Origin: JABMQW01 sp964439935
GTDB lineage: Bacteria; Fidelibacterota; Marinisomatia; Marinisomatales; TCS56
Direction: 5' to 3'
Assembly (NCBI GenBank): GCA_964439935.1
Contig: CAYTPW010000017.1
Location: forward strand, 10,835-74,834
Length of the DNA stretch: 64,000 bases
A model generated the notes under the pieces. It saw nothing but the letters and a program-made list of their open reading frames with translations. It was not told the DNA's origin and did not search any database. Below are positions 8,854 to 17,518 of the stretch, in pieces. Positions within the stretch are counted from its first letter, which is position 1. Each line of letters starts with the position of its first letter. The translations under genes and the position numbers were made by a program.

Positions 8854-9630
8854 TCAGTCCCGATGATAATCCAATTTATGCATTAATTCACCGGCAATAT
8901 CAACGACATATTGAATATCGTCTTCGGTGAAGGCGTCCGGTAGTTTTATTTCTTGACCATCCTTTGGCCGCACGACATTTGTGTTTCGATCCGGCCTTCG
9001 GGGAGTGGCAGGCGGCGTCTTCGCCAGATACTGACCGATTGTAACAACCGTATTGTCAAATTTCTGATCCAGATCTTCATATTTAATGAAATGGAGATTT
9101 TTCCCTGGATTTTTTTCGCCATAATCCAGCCATTCCATAGTGTGAGCTTCCCAACGATGAACCATGGATTTCATTTGACGCTTTTGATAACGCAGCATGG
9201 CGTTACGGGGTTCGCTACGGATAAATTGCTGAATTGTATCAGTATCAGGTCCTTCTTCCCAACCCAGTGTTTTAAAATATTTTATCAGTTTCCAGTTACT
9301 GCGTAAAGTATGTAGTGGATTTCGGTAAATATAAAAAATATGAAATTGTTCATCCAGGTAATCCATTATATCCTGGAAAAAACCGATCGGGTGATGAGAT
9401 TTTAGAATATTTAATATCGATTTGTCGTGGGCTTGTTTAATATAGTTCAAAATTGCAGTGGGTGAGTGGAAATTGATCCCCAGTTCCTGATCGAAATTCC
9501 ACCAGGGTGCGGCAAGATAGGGATAGTTTCTTGCAATTGAATTCATTAAAAAGTGGGTTCCAGAACGTTCATGGCTGATTACAGCTACTTTTTTCTGAGG
9601 GATTGAACCAACATGTAGATTAGTGATCAT
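8854..9630 (-). CDS. Sulfotransferase family protein
   Basis: The 258-aa protein is on the minus strand, with AGGA just upstream of its ATG. The N terminus has the PAPS 5'-phosphosulfate loop (SHERSGTHFLMN). The 3'-phosphate-binding segment follows at about residues 100-115 (YIYRNPLHTLRSNW, with the Arg and Ser). HFIKYEDL later in the protein is typical of the fold. No signal peptide or membrane helix is visible, so it is probably cytosolic. The acceptor is unknown and could be a lipid, glycan or small molecule. It is a single gene convergent with the lipid kinase gene, with no PAPS-synthesis genes nearby. A role in sulfolipid formation is only a guess from the neighbour. Confidence 0.82.
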   Translation of the reverse strand: MITNLHVGSIPQKKVAVISHERSGTHFLMNSIARNYPYLAAPWWNFDQELGINFHSPTAILNYIKQAHDKSILNILKSHHPIGFFQDIMDYLDEQFHIFYIYRNPLHTLRSNWKLIKYFKTLGWEEGPDTDTIQQFIRSEPRNAMLRYQKRQMKSMVHRWEAHTMEWLDYGEKNPGKNLHFIKYEDLDQKFDNTVVTIGQYLAKTPPATPRRPDRNTNVVRPKDGQEIKLPDAFTEDDIQYVVDIAGELMHKLDYHRD

Positions 9631-9868
9631 AAAAACATCCTGATTAAATATTTAAATTAAGTACAATTGTTATGCCAAATTATCGAGCATCAATCACAAG
9701 CTATTATCTGGAATATTCCTACTTCATTTCCTGATACAGTTACTTTTGTGAATGCTGAAATATTTATTTTGTCTGATTGGTGGTAGACAACTTTTATTAC
9801 ATAGTCGAATGACGGTTGTATCGTGTTAAATCACGGCTTAATTTTCGCTTTGTTATTTTTAATTGGAT
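9631..9868. other. Divergent intergenic region between sulfotransferase and cdsA
   Basis: This 238-nt AT-rich region lies between the start of the minus-strand sulfotransferase and the start of cdsA, so it should hold promoters for both directions. I see no ORF, tRNA or strong hairpin and cannot name a consensus promoter. Confidence 0.35.
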
Positions 9869-10690
9869 ATGAAAGATACCTTCTTAAATAGACTACTTGT
9901 CAATGTGCTGGGAATTCCTGGCGTCCTGGTCTTAATCTGGCTGGGTGGAGTATATTTTGCCGTATTCATTATTGTTGTAATGCTGATAGCCATCTGGGAA
10001 TATTATTCCATTAATACTCGAAAAAATGTAAAACCGATCACATCAATTGGTTTTGCCGCAACCATATTCATCGGAATCTTCTATTATTATGGTATTTTCG
10101 ATGTCCATACCTGGATCGGGGTTTTCATACTGATCGTTATTTTTACAATGACAGTCGAAATGTTTCGGGATTTGCCAGACCCAACCAGAAATATTGCCAT
10201 CACAGTTTTCGGCATTATTTATATTCCGGTTCTGCTGGGAACTTTAATTGCCCTGCGTAACTGGGATACGGAAATTGGTACTCATTTAACCCTGGGAGTT
10301 TTCCTTTCGGTTTGGGTATGTGATTCCGCAGCTTACCTGTTTGGTAAGCAATGGGGTAACAAAAAAATGTTAGAACGTGTAAGCCCAAAGAAAACAGTTG
10401 TAGGTTGTATTGGGGGTGTTTTTGGCGCTTTTGTAGTTTACGCGATTCTTTTTTCAACAGGTTATTTAGGCGCTCCTTTTACCTGGTTGAATGTTGTAGT
10501 CTTCGCATCTATTACCGGATTTTTTGGTCAGGCTGGTGATTTTGCCCAATCGATGATTAAACGTGATATGGGCGTAAAGGACTCCGGTGGTCTGTTAATG
10601 GCACACGGTGGCGTGTTCGACCGCTTCGATTCTCTTTTCTTTGCCAGTGCACTAACCTATTTTTATTTGCATATTATTCATGGCGTATAA
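9869..10690 (+). CDS. cdsA: Phosphatidate cytidylyltransferase CdsA
   Basis: The protein is 273 aa from the ATG at 9869; a TTG two codons upstream is an alternative. It is a polytopic membrane protein with about seven or eight hydrophobic segments. The C terminus has the full CDP-alcohol cytidylyltransferase signature, running from SMIKRDMGVKDSGGLL to MAHGGVFDRFDSL with its conserved Lys, Asp, His and Gly residues. It converts phosphatidic acid and CTP to CDP-diacylglycerol, the branch point of phospholipid synthesis, in the inner membrane. It is the first gene of a tightly spaced operon that continues to 18520. Only 12 nt separate it from the next gene, so the following uncharacterised membrane genes may be expressed with lipid synthesis. 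Confidence 0.95.
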   Translation: MKDTFLNRLLVNVLGIPGVLVLIWLGGVYFAVFIIVVMLIAIWEYYSINTRKNVKPITSIGFAATIFIGIFYYYGIFDVHTWIGVFILIVIFTMTVEMFRDLPDPTRNIAITVFGIIYIPVLLGTLIALRNWDTEIGTHLTLGVFLSVWVCDSAAYLFGKQWGNKKMLERVSPKKTVVGCIGGVFGAFVVYAILFSTGYLGAPFTWLNVVVFASITGFFGQAGDFAQSMIKRDMGVKDSGGLLMAHGGVFDRFDSLFFASALTYFYLHIIHGV

Positions 10691-10702
10691 TTCATTCCCT
10701 GT

Positions 10703-11152
10703 ATGAACGCGCAACCAGCTGATACAATTAAGCAGGATGCAAGCGAATGTTATGAATGGCATGCTCATCCCGCTGCTCAAAATCACCCAAAATTGTGTAT
10801 GGCAATCATAATCATTCTCACAATTGCTTGTTTAATCTATATAACTTCAGAGATATTCCTGTGGAGTATGTTTGCTGTGATCCTGTTGACGATGGCACTG
10901 CAACGGTTTTTTTTCCCCAGTCGCTTCCAGATCGACGCAAAAGGAATTACAGCTAAATATTTACTGGGCAAAAAAAGATTTGATTGGAAGTTTATCAGAC
11001 GGTTTAATTATGACGCTAATGGCGGTTATCTATCAACCCGAAAACTGCCAACCAGGCTGGATGCCTATCGGGGGATGCACTTGTATTTTAGCTCTGATAG
11101 AAAAGAGATTATTGAGCGGATCAATAGCATGATTGAGATAGCTGAAGCATGA
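10703..11152 (+). CDS. Small membrane protein with PH-like C-terminal domain
   Basis: The protein is 149 aa and its family is not firmly recognised. Two adjacent hydrophobic segments at about residues 32-70 (LCMAIIIILTIACLIYITS, then LWSMFAVILLTMALQ) form a hairpin. A soluble tail of about 80 residues begins FPSRFQIDAKGITAKYLLGKKRFDWKFIRRF. This layout, a hairpin followed by beta strands with a G-x-T pattern, resembles bacterial PH-like (YdbS/YdbT-type) membrane proteins. The N-terminal tail holds several His and Cys residues. It lies 12 nt after cdsA and overlaps the next gene by 4 nt (ATGA), so it belongs to the same transcript. Function unknown. Confidence 0.6.
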   Translation: MNAQPADTIKQDASECYEWHAHPAAQNHPKLCMAIIIILTIACLIYITSEIFLWSMFAVILLTMALQRFFFPSRFQIDAKGITAKYLLGKKRFDWKFIRRFNYDANGGYLSTRKLPTRLDAYRGMHLYFSSDRKEIIERINSMIEIAEA

Positions 11153-11553
11153 AAGCCTGGTTGAAAAATGCATTTGCAGTTGAGACACCCGAAGGAAACG
11201 AACCCACTGCTGAACAAAAAGCAGTTGTGGATAAGGTTTGCCTGGAAATTGTCAGACGGAAGATGACTACACCTGCTCTACTTTTTTTGGAATCTTTTCG
11301 TCCGTTGAATTACATTGGTGCCCAAGTCATGCATTTTTTCCAGCCAATTGTGTCGGTTATTCTAAACACAGAAGCATACCAACATTTTTCACAATTTCTA
11401 GAACAACGTAACAGTGTGGATTATCTCTGCCAGCAAATAGAATATTTTGACGCTGATTATGGTTCCATTGAAATGAATACACCCGAATCTGATAAAGACC
11501 AGAAATTGGAAGATTCCATAATTGATAAAAAAGATGAAAAGAAAGCACGATGA
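11149..11553 (+). CDS. Uncharacterised small protein encoded before the MutL-like ATPase
   Basis: The 134-aa protein overlaps its upstream neighbour by 4 nt and the MutL-like gene by 4 nt, so translation is coupled on both sides. The central part (residues 40-95) contains LLFLESFRPLNYIGAQ and MHFFQPIV, which look like a conserved amphipathic block, then a QHFSQFLEQR helix. The last 30 residues are highly charged (Asp/Glu/Lys) and probably disordered. There is no signal peptide and no clear transmembrane helix, but the hydrophobic centre could associate with a membrane. I do not recognise a characterised family. The coupling to the ATPase gene suggests a dedicated partner of that protein. Confidence 0.6.
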   Translation: MKAWLKNAFAVETPEGNEPTAEQKAVVDKVCLEIVRRKMTTPALLFLESFRPLNYIGAQVMHFFQPIVSVILNTEAYQHFSQFLEQRNSVDYLCQQIEYFDADYGSIEMNTPESDKDQKLEDSIIDKKDEKKAR

Positions 11554-14531
11554 GCAATAAAGATTTGGAGAACATAAATATAATTTTGGCAACTGATTGC
11601 GGAAGTACCACTACAAAAGCAATTCTTATTCAGAAAATCGATGGTGTGTATCGTCAGACCCATCGTGGTGAAGCGCCATCGACGGTTGAAGAACCATTCG
11701 CAGATGTTACCGTGGGTGTTGTTAATTCGGTTACTGAAGTGGCTGAGTTGGCCGGTCGGCGATTGATTGATGCTGATGGCAAGATTATTCAGCCTGATAA
11801 TGGTACTGAAGGCTGTGATTTATATATATCAACCTCAAGTGCTGGTGGTGGTTTACAGATGATGGTTGCTGGCGTAATTGCTGAAATGACAGCCGCCAGT
11901 GCCAAACGGGCCGCGCTGGGTGCCGGAGCAATTGTGATGGACGTTATTGCTTCCAATGATAACCGGAAACCACATGACCAGATCCAGCGGATCCGTGAAT
12001 TACGTCCCGATATGATGCTCCTGTCAGGCGGTACTGACGGTGGAACAATGACTCACATAATGCAAATCGCCGAATTGATTGCGCCGGCAAAACCACAACC
12101 ACGCTTTGGCGCTCAATACAAACTACCGATTATTTATGCTGGGAATAACAAAGCTCAAGATAATATAAAGGAATTGTTTAAAGAAGAATTTGAATTAACT
12201 ATTGTTGATAATCTACGTCCTGTTCTGGAACGTGAAAATCTGGGTCCGGCCCGTGATTCCATTCATGACCTGTTTCTTGAGCACGTTATGGCGCATGCTC
12301 CTGGCTATAATAAACTGATGGACTGGACCGATGCCCCGATCATGCCAACCCCCGGTGCCGTTGGGAATATTTTAAAGACTATTGCCGATAAGCAGGGCAT
12401 CAATGTGGTTGGAGTCGATATTGGCGGCGCAACAACCGACATCTTCAGTGTGTTCGATGGCACCTTCAACAGGACCGTCAGCGCTAACCTGGGGATGAGT
12501 TATTCAATTTCAAATGTATGCGCTGAAGCGACAATGCCCAATATTGTACGCTGGGTCCATTTGGATATGGATGAGCGTGAACTGCGAAATCGCGTAAAAA
12601 ATAAAATGATCCGCCCGACCACAATACCCCAGACCAAGGAAGCACTGGTATTTGAACAGGCTGTAGCCCGGGAAGCATTGCGTTTAGCTTACAAGCAACA
12701 TAAAGAATTCGCCACCACGCTTAAAGGTGTGCAGCAACAACGGACAGTAGGAGATACATTCAGCCAGAAGACCGGTGGTCAGACTATTATTGACAATATG
12801 AAGCTGAATTTGCTGGTGGCATCTGGTGGCGTATTGTCCCACGCTCCCCAGATGCGTCAGACGGCGATGATGCTGATTGACGCGTTCCAACCGGAAGGAA
12901 TTACCAAGCTGGCAAAAGACAGCATATTCATGATGCCCCATCTGGGAGTTGCAGCTCAGGTTCACCCCAAGGCAGCAATGGAAGTTTTCGACCGTGATTG
13001 TTTGATTTACCTGGGCACCGTGGTGGCTCCAGCCGGTCATGGGAAAGAAGGGAAGCCCTGTTTTAACTATACAATTCAGGGTGAATCGATCAATGAGTCC
13101 GGCACTATCATGTATGGTGAATTGAAATTACTGCCTCTGGGAATCGATGATACAGCCGAGATCACAATTGAACCGGCAAAGTCCTTTGATGCGGGCAGCG
13201 GTGCCGGGAAAAAGCAGGTTGGTACCGTACATGGTGGTACCGTAGGTCTCATTCTCGACGGCCGTGGTCGTCCTTTGCAGGTCACTACTGATCATGAAGT
13301 CAGTAAATCTATTGTTGAACAATGGATTTCAAAAATTGATTTGTATCCCGAAGTTATTTTGGATACTGAATCCAAGTCCGGTAAAAAGAGCGAAAATAGC
13401 AAGAAAGCACATGCCTATTCTCCGGGTTTACAAGTAAGCCAGAGGACAAAAATCCAACGGCGTCGAGTTTTGCCAATTCAGGGTAAGGTCCTGGTAGAAA
13501 AGGGTGATATAGTTACCGCTCAGCAGGTCGTTGCTGAGACTTACATGCCAGGTGATGTGATCCCGGTGAACGTATCTAACTTATTGTCGCTACCACCCCG
13601 TGATGTGCCTGAATGCATGTGTGTCGAGGTTGGCGATAATATTAATATCAAAGATACAATCGCTGAGACTAAAGGTATTTTCGGCTTTTTCAAAAACAAA
13701 TGTGAATGCAACGAGGCGGGTGAAGTAGAGACCATTTCCGAGATTACAGGGCAAGTCATCCTGCGGGGAGAACCGCATCCGGTTCAAGTTTTGGCTTTTA
13801 CTTCCGGTGAGATCATTGAAGTAATCCCAGATCAGGGTGTTGTGATTGAATCAGATTGTACATTCATTCAAGGTATTTTCGGTGTCGGAGGTGAGACATT
13901 TGGAAAAATCCGTATGGCCTGCGATAACATTAACGAGCAGTTAACAGCCGACCTGATCAAACCGGATATGAAAGGGCAGGTAATTATTGGCGGAGCCCGG
14001 ATGACGGTCGAGGCAATCGAGAAAGCGGTTGAAATCGGTGCAGCCGGGATTGTATCTGGTGGCCTTGATGATCAGGATTTAAAGAATTTCCTGGGATATG
14101 ACCTGGGAGTGGCGATTACCGGTTCAGAAAAACTGGGGATTACACTAATAATCACCGAAGGTTTTGGTGATATATCAATGGCTGAACGAACTTTTGAATT
14201 ATTGCGGTCCCGTGATGGTTCCGAAACATCAATTACAGGAGCCACCCAAATCCGCGCCGGTGTCATTCGTCCGGCCATCATTATACCAGCGGATAATACA
14301 GTACCGGAAGCAACAGGTGATGATAAACATGCATCTGGCATCTTGGAAATAGGTTATCCCGTACGTATTATACGCGACCCTTATTTTGGAAAAATTGGAA
14401 AAGTTCATGAATTGCCACCAGAACCGCACCAACTGGCCTCCGGCACCAAAACCCGGGTTTTAAAAGTGGTCTTTGATTCTGGTGAAATTGTCACCATACC
14501 ACGTGCAAATGTGGAATTGATTGAAGAGTAG
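11550..14531 (+). CDS. MutL-type (glutamate mutase accessory-like) ASKHA ATPase with long C-terminal extension
   Basis: The protein is 993 aa. Residues 1-460 match the MutL/GlmL family, ASKHA-fold ATPases encoded beside adenosylcobalamin-dependent glutamate or ornithine mutases and thought to reactivate them. Phosphate-1 is ILATDCGSTTTKAIL near residue 14, and the second phosphate loop VGVDIGGATTDIFSV lies near residue 290. STSSAGGGLQMMV and LLSGGTDGGTMTHI lie between. The C-terminal half is an extra region: a barrel-like segment (RVLPIQGKVLVEKGDIVTA), a cysteine pair NKCECN, a FIQGIFGVGGETFGKI block, and a small beta domain at the end (VFDSGEIVTIPRANVELIE). No mutase subunit is encoded here. 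Its neighbours are membrane proteins, so a role in a membrane complex is inferred, not shown. Confidence 0.85.
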   Translation: MSNKDLENINIILATDCGSTTTKAILIQKIDGVYRQTHRGEAPSTVEEPFADVTVGVVNSVTEVAELAGRRLIDADGKIIQPDNGTEGCDLYISTSSAGGGLQMMVAGVIAEMTAASAKRAALGAGAIVMDVIASNDNRKPHDQIQRIRELRPDMMLLSGGTDGGTMTHIMQIAELIAPAKPQPRFGAQYKLPIIYAGNNKAQDNIKELFKEEFELTIVDNLRPVLERENLGPARDSIHDLFLEHVMAHAPGYNKLMDWTDAPIMPTPGAVGNILKTIADKQGINVVGVDIGGATTDIFSVFDGTFNRTVSANLGMSYSISNVCAEATMPNIVRWVHLDMDERELRNRVKNKMIRPTTIPQTKEALVFEQAVAREALRLAYKQHKEFATTLKGVQQQRTVGDTFSQKTGGQTIIDNMKLNLLVASGGVLSHAPQMRQTAMMLIDAFQPEGITKLAKDSIFMMPHLGVAAQVHPKAAMEVFDRDCLIYLGTVVAPAGHGKEGKPCFNYTIQGESINESGTIMYGELKLLPLGIDDTAEITIEPAKSFDAGSGAGKKQVGTVHGGTVGLILDGRGRPLQVTTDHEVSKSIVEQWISKIDLYPEVILDTESKSGKKSENSKKAHAYSPGLQVSQRTKIQRRRVLPIQGKVLVEKGDIVTAQQVVAETYMPGDVIPVNVSNLLSLPPRDVPECMCVEVGDNINIKDTIAETKGIFGFFKNKCECNEAGEVETISEITGQVILRGEPHPVQVLAFTSGEIIEVIPDQGVVIESDCTFIQGIFGVGGETFGKIRMACDNINEQLTADLIKPDMKGQVIIGGARMTVEAIEKAVEIGAAGIVSGGLDDQDLKNFLGYDLGVAITGSEKLGITLIITEGFGDISMAERTFELLRSRDGSETSITGATQIRAGVIRPAIIIPADNTVPEATGDDKHASGILEIGYPVRIIRDPYFGKIGKVHELPPEPHQLASGTKTRVLKVVFDSGEIVTIPRANVELIEE

Positions 14532-14538
14532 GAGTAAT

Positions 14539-15945
14539 ATGAAATCATCCTTTAAATCCAAACTGGTCCTTACCCTACTGGTAATGGCCGCAGGTGTTGG
14601 AGCACAAACTACTGGTCCGGCACCACCCACTGATTTAATTGCAGTGGATCATCCCTGGGATGGAGGCGATCAGCTGGATATCAGTTGGACTCTTTCCAGT
14701 GATGATCCTGGAAACATTGCGGTCTACAAGTTGTACCGGACTATGACCGAGGCTGAGATACTGAAGGAAAATGCCGATTATCGATTCGGAATTTTCAATA
14801 ATGCCAAGCTGGCCGTAACCAATGAACTATATGCTGAAGCGGATGTGCTGGGAACCAGTCATACGGCCCCGGATTTACTTGCCAGGATAAGAAATGCCCG
14901 CAAAGCCGCTGGTGATGAGGCAAATAAACAGGTCGACGATAATTTAGCCGCCCGTGCTGGTGAGATACGCTACAGGTTTTTAACAGTCATTCAGCCTGAC
15001 ATCAACTCGTTTACACTTGAAAAACTTGAACGAGGACATGAATACGGATTCAAGCTGGTGGCAATGGGCAAAGATGGCAGTGAATCTGAGATTGCGGAAC
15101 TGACCAGTCTGGTTGCACCAACACGTCAGGGATTTGATGGTTCGCGTTTTTTCCTGGCACTAATAATTATAATTGTCTGTGGATCGGTAATATATTTTAT
15201 TAATGTTGCCCGTGGTGGAAAAACCTTGAAGGTGCGGACGATTGCCGGATTGCAGGCCGTGGATGAGGCCGTTGGCCGGGCCACTGAAATGGGACGTTCG
15301 ATCCTGTTCATTCCCGGTATCCAGGATATTAATGATATTCAGACTATCGCCGGACTCACAATTCTCTCACGGGTTGCAAAAACAGCTGCCAGTTACGATG
15401 CTAAACTGGAAGTACCAACCAGCCGTTCGCTGGTGATGACCACCGCCCGTGAAACTGTTCAAGCTGCATTCCTGGCTGCTGGGCGACCTGATGCTTTCAA
15501 CCAGGACCTGATCTATTATGTTACCGATGAGCAGTTTGGTTATGTAGCCTATCTTTCAGGGATGATGGTACGGGAAAAACCAGCCGCCTGTTTTTACCTA
15601 GGTGCATTCTTTGCCGAATCATTGATCCTGGCAGAGACCGGTAATTCTATCGGGGCTATACAGATTGCCGGAACAGCAATGCCAGCCCAGCTGCCATTCT
15701 TTGTGGCGGCCTGTGATTATACTCTGATTGGTGAGGAATTCTTTGCAGCCTCCGCCTATTTGTCAGGCGAACCAGATCAACTGGGAAGTCTGAAAGGACA
15801 GGACGTCGGTAAATCTCTGGTTGGTGTACTGATGGCAATTGGAATTTTATTTTTAACCCTGGCGACTATCGCTGGTTATGATTCTGGTTTCGGTGAGGCT
15901 ATGCAGAATGCGGCTGAATACTTGAAATCGGTTATCCTTACATAA
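14539..15945 (+). CDS. Membrane-anchored FN3 protein with DUF6754-like domain
   Basis: The protein is 468 aa, started at ATG 14539 after TAGGAG. Residues 1-23 are a signal peptide ending near GVGAQ. Residues 30-200 look like a split fibronectin type III domain (PPTDLIAVDHPWDGGDQLDI, YGFKLVAMGKDGSESEI). A transmembrane helix lies at about 203-222 (FFLALIIIIVCGSVIYFI). A conserved alpha/beta domain follows (VDEAVGRATEMGRSILFIPG, LEVPTSRSLVMTTARETVQA, YVTDEQFGYVAYLSGMMV), and a last hydrophobic segment is near the C terminus. I believe this domain is catalogued as DUF6754; its function is unknown. By topology the FN3 part would face outward and the alpha/beta part inward. It is 7 nt after the ATPase gene. 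Confidence 0.7.
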   Translation: MKSSFKSKLVLTLLVMAAGVGAQTTGPAPPTDLIAVDHPWDGGDQLDISWTLSSDDPGNIAVYKLYRTMTEAEILKENADYRFGIFNNAKLAVTNELYAEADVLGTSHTAPDLLARIRNARKAAGDEANKQVDDNLAARAGEIRYRFLTVIQPDINSFTLEKLERGHEYGFKLVAMGKDGSESEIAELTSLVAPTRQGFDGSRFFLALIIIIVCGSVIYFINVARGGKTLKVRTIAGLQAVDEAVGRATEMGRSILFIPGIQDINDIQTIAGLTILSRVAKTAASYDAKLEVPTSRSLVMTTARETVQAAFLAAGRPDAFNQDLIYYVTDEQFGYVAYLSGMMVREKPAACFYLGAFFAESLILAETGNSIGAIQIAGTAMPAQLPFFVAACDYTLIGEEFFAASAYLSGEPDQLGSLKGQDVGKSLVGVLMAIGILFLTLATIAGYDSGFGEAMQNAAEYLKSVILT

Positions 15946-15956
15946 GGAGCAGTCTG

Positions 15957-16655
15957 ATGAAAAGAACAGTACCACTTCTCATTACTGCACTGGGCGGTTT
16001 TGTCTTAATCATCGCCTATTTTATACCCCGAACCCAGGGTTGGGGCGAGATTGCCGCCATCTGGTTTGATGTGCTGGCATCGATTGCCTTTATCCTTGGC
16101 GGAGGAAATCTGCTTAAAATTCACCTGCAGAAAGTATCTGACAGAAAATCGGGCTGGGGCTTTTCTGCAGTGACTGTCACCGCTTTTCTGTTTACGCTGT
16201 TTGTCGGGTTAGGAAAAATCGGTGTAAATCCAAATATTCAGTATCCTGATTATGCCTGGTCGGGAAGTTACCGTGAGATAGGTAGTTCTTTCTGGTGGCT
16301 ATATGAATATGCATTCAAACCGCTGACTGCGACAATGTTCGCCATGCTGGCTTTCTATGTTGCCTCGGCCGCCTTTCGTGCCTTCCGGGCTAAGAATATT
16401 GAAGCAATCCTGCTATTAGGAACAGCTTTTATAATTCTGTTGGGCCGAACATTTGCCGGTGTCGTCCTTACTTCCTGGTTACCAGATTCGTTAAGCGGGT
16501 TGAAACTTGAGAATCTAACGGTAACAATCATGCAGGTCTTCAATACTGCCGGAAATCGCGCTATTATGATTGGAATTGCACTGGGTATTGCCTCCACATC
16601 GCTGAAGGTATTGCTCGGTGTCGACCGATCATATCTAGGCGGAGGGGAGGATTAG
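15957..16655 (+). CDS. Polytopic membrane protein of the MutL/DUF6754 operon
   Basis: The protein is 232 aa, with AAGGAGC upstream of the ATG. It has about six hydrophobic segments: 5-24, 32-50, 66-85, a Trp/Tyr-rich region at 100-140 that includes SFWWLYEYAFKPLTATMFAM, then 150-170 and 195-220. A conserved-looking loop contains PNIQYPDYAWSGSYREIGSS. No catalytic motif is recognised. The protein lies 11 nt after the DUF6754-like gene and 3 nt before the next one, so it is almost certainly part of one translation-coupled membrane complex. Function unknown. Confidence 0.65.
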   Translation: MKRTVPLLITALGGFVLIIAYFIPRTQGWGEIAAIWFDVLASIAFILGGGNLLKIHLQKVSDRKSGWGFSAVTVTAFLFTLFVGLGKIGVNPNIQYPDYAWSGSYREIGSSFWWLYEYAFKPLTATMFAMLAFYVASAAFRAFRAKNIEAILLLGTAFIILLGRTFAGVVLTSWLPDSLSGLKLENLTVTIMQVFNTAGNRAIMIGIALGIASTSLKVLLGVDRSYLGGGED

Positions 16656-16658
16656 ACT

Positions 16659-17516
16659 ATGTATGAATTCATAAAAAATATTGACCGTCGCTGGATATTC
16701 CTGCTCATGTTCCTGTCAGTATCGATTCCGATCTTATTTCAAGTGAAATTCCCGGAGAAAGCCACTGATCTGACCCGTGCTACTTTCGATGCTGTGGAAC
16801 AATTACAGCCCGGGGATAATGTAATGCTATCCTTTGATTTTGACCCAGCCAGTGAAGGTGAACTGGGTCCTATGGCCACTACTTTCTCCTACCATTGTGC
16901 CGCAAAAGGACTGAGAATGTATTATATGGCTCTCTGGCCGGTAGGACCACAAATGATAGATGATCGCATCGAAAATGTTATTAACCGTGATTTTCCCGAT
17001 ATGGTCTATGGTGATGATTACGTAAACCTGGGCTTTAAGTCAGGTAATGAAGGTGTAATCAAAGTGATTGTTACTGATTTCCGCGAGCTTTACACAACCG
17101 ATGCATATGGAACAGCCTTCGATGATATCCCGATGTGTCAGGAAATCAATAGTGTCCAGGATATGGATTTGGTAATAAATGTAAGTGCTGGCTATGCCGG
17201 AACCAAGGAATGGGTCCAATACGCTGTTACTGCATTTCCTGATGATATCAAACTTATTGCCGGTTGTACCGGTGTTCAGGCTCCTTTATTGTATCCCTAC
17301 ATTCCTGATCAATTATCGGGTTTACTTGGTGCAATTAAAGGTGCGGCTGAATATGAAAAACTGGTGGTTGAGAAATATGGTTTAGAGGATCAGCCAAAGT
17401 ACCTGGAAGGTATCAGGCGTATGGGTCCCCAACTGGTAGCTCACATATTAATGATCCTGTTGATCATTACCGGTAACGTTATCTTTTTCATTGAAAAGAA
17501 ACGGGAAGGACGGTAA
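16659..17516 (+). CDS. Bitopic membrane protein with alpha/beta domain, MutL/DUF6754 operon
   Basis: The protein is 285 aa, with GGAGGGGAGG before the ATG. One hydrophobic segment lies near the N terminus (WIFLLMFLSVSIPILF) and one near the C terminus (LVAHILMILLIITGNVIFFI), which ends in a basic tail (EKKREGR). Between them is a globular domain of about 225 residues: LQPGDNVMLSFDFDPASEGE, MYYMALWPVGPQMID, VNLGFKSGNEGVIKVIVTDF, then IAGCTGVQAPLLYPYIPDQL. By the positive-inside rule the domain would be extracytoplasmic. The fold looks Rossmann-like, but I do not recognise a known family. It is the third of four membrane genes in this operon. Confidence 0.65.
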   Translation: MYEFIKNIDRRWIFLLMFLSVSIPILFQVKFPEKATDLTRATFDAVEQLQPGDNVMLSFDFDPASEGELGPMATTFSYHCAAKGLRMYYMALWPVGPQMIDDRIENVINRDFPDMVYGDDYVNLGFKSGNEGVIKVIVTDFRELYTTDAYGTAFDDIPMCQEINSVQDMDLVINVSAGYAGTKEWVQYAVTAFPDDIKLIAGCTGVQAPLLYPYIPDQLSGLLGAIKGAAEYEKLVVEKYGLEDQPKYLEGIRRMGPQLVAHILMILLIITGNVIFFIEKKREGR

Positions 17517-17518
17517 TC

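Noticed and set aside
8953..9306. Plus-strand ORF of 117 aa opposite the sulfotransferase
   Set aside because: It runs antisense through the PAPS-binding gene, whose motifs are intact, and its own product resembles no protein family.
12684..13040. Antisense ORF of 118 aa inside the MutL-like gene
   Set aside because: It has no ribosome binding site or recognisable domain, and the plus-strand gene is fully conserved in motif content; it is a shadow frame. The same applies to the other long antisense frames, such as 17441-17803 and 25306-25724.
11550..14531. Hydantoinase/oxoprolinase or DNA mismatch repair MutL
   Set aside because: The ASKHA motifs and internal blocks fit the mutase-accessory MutL/GlmL family; DNA repair MutL has a GHKL fold and none of its motifs occur here.
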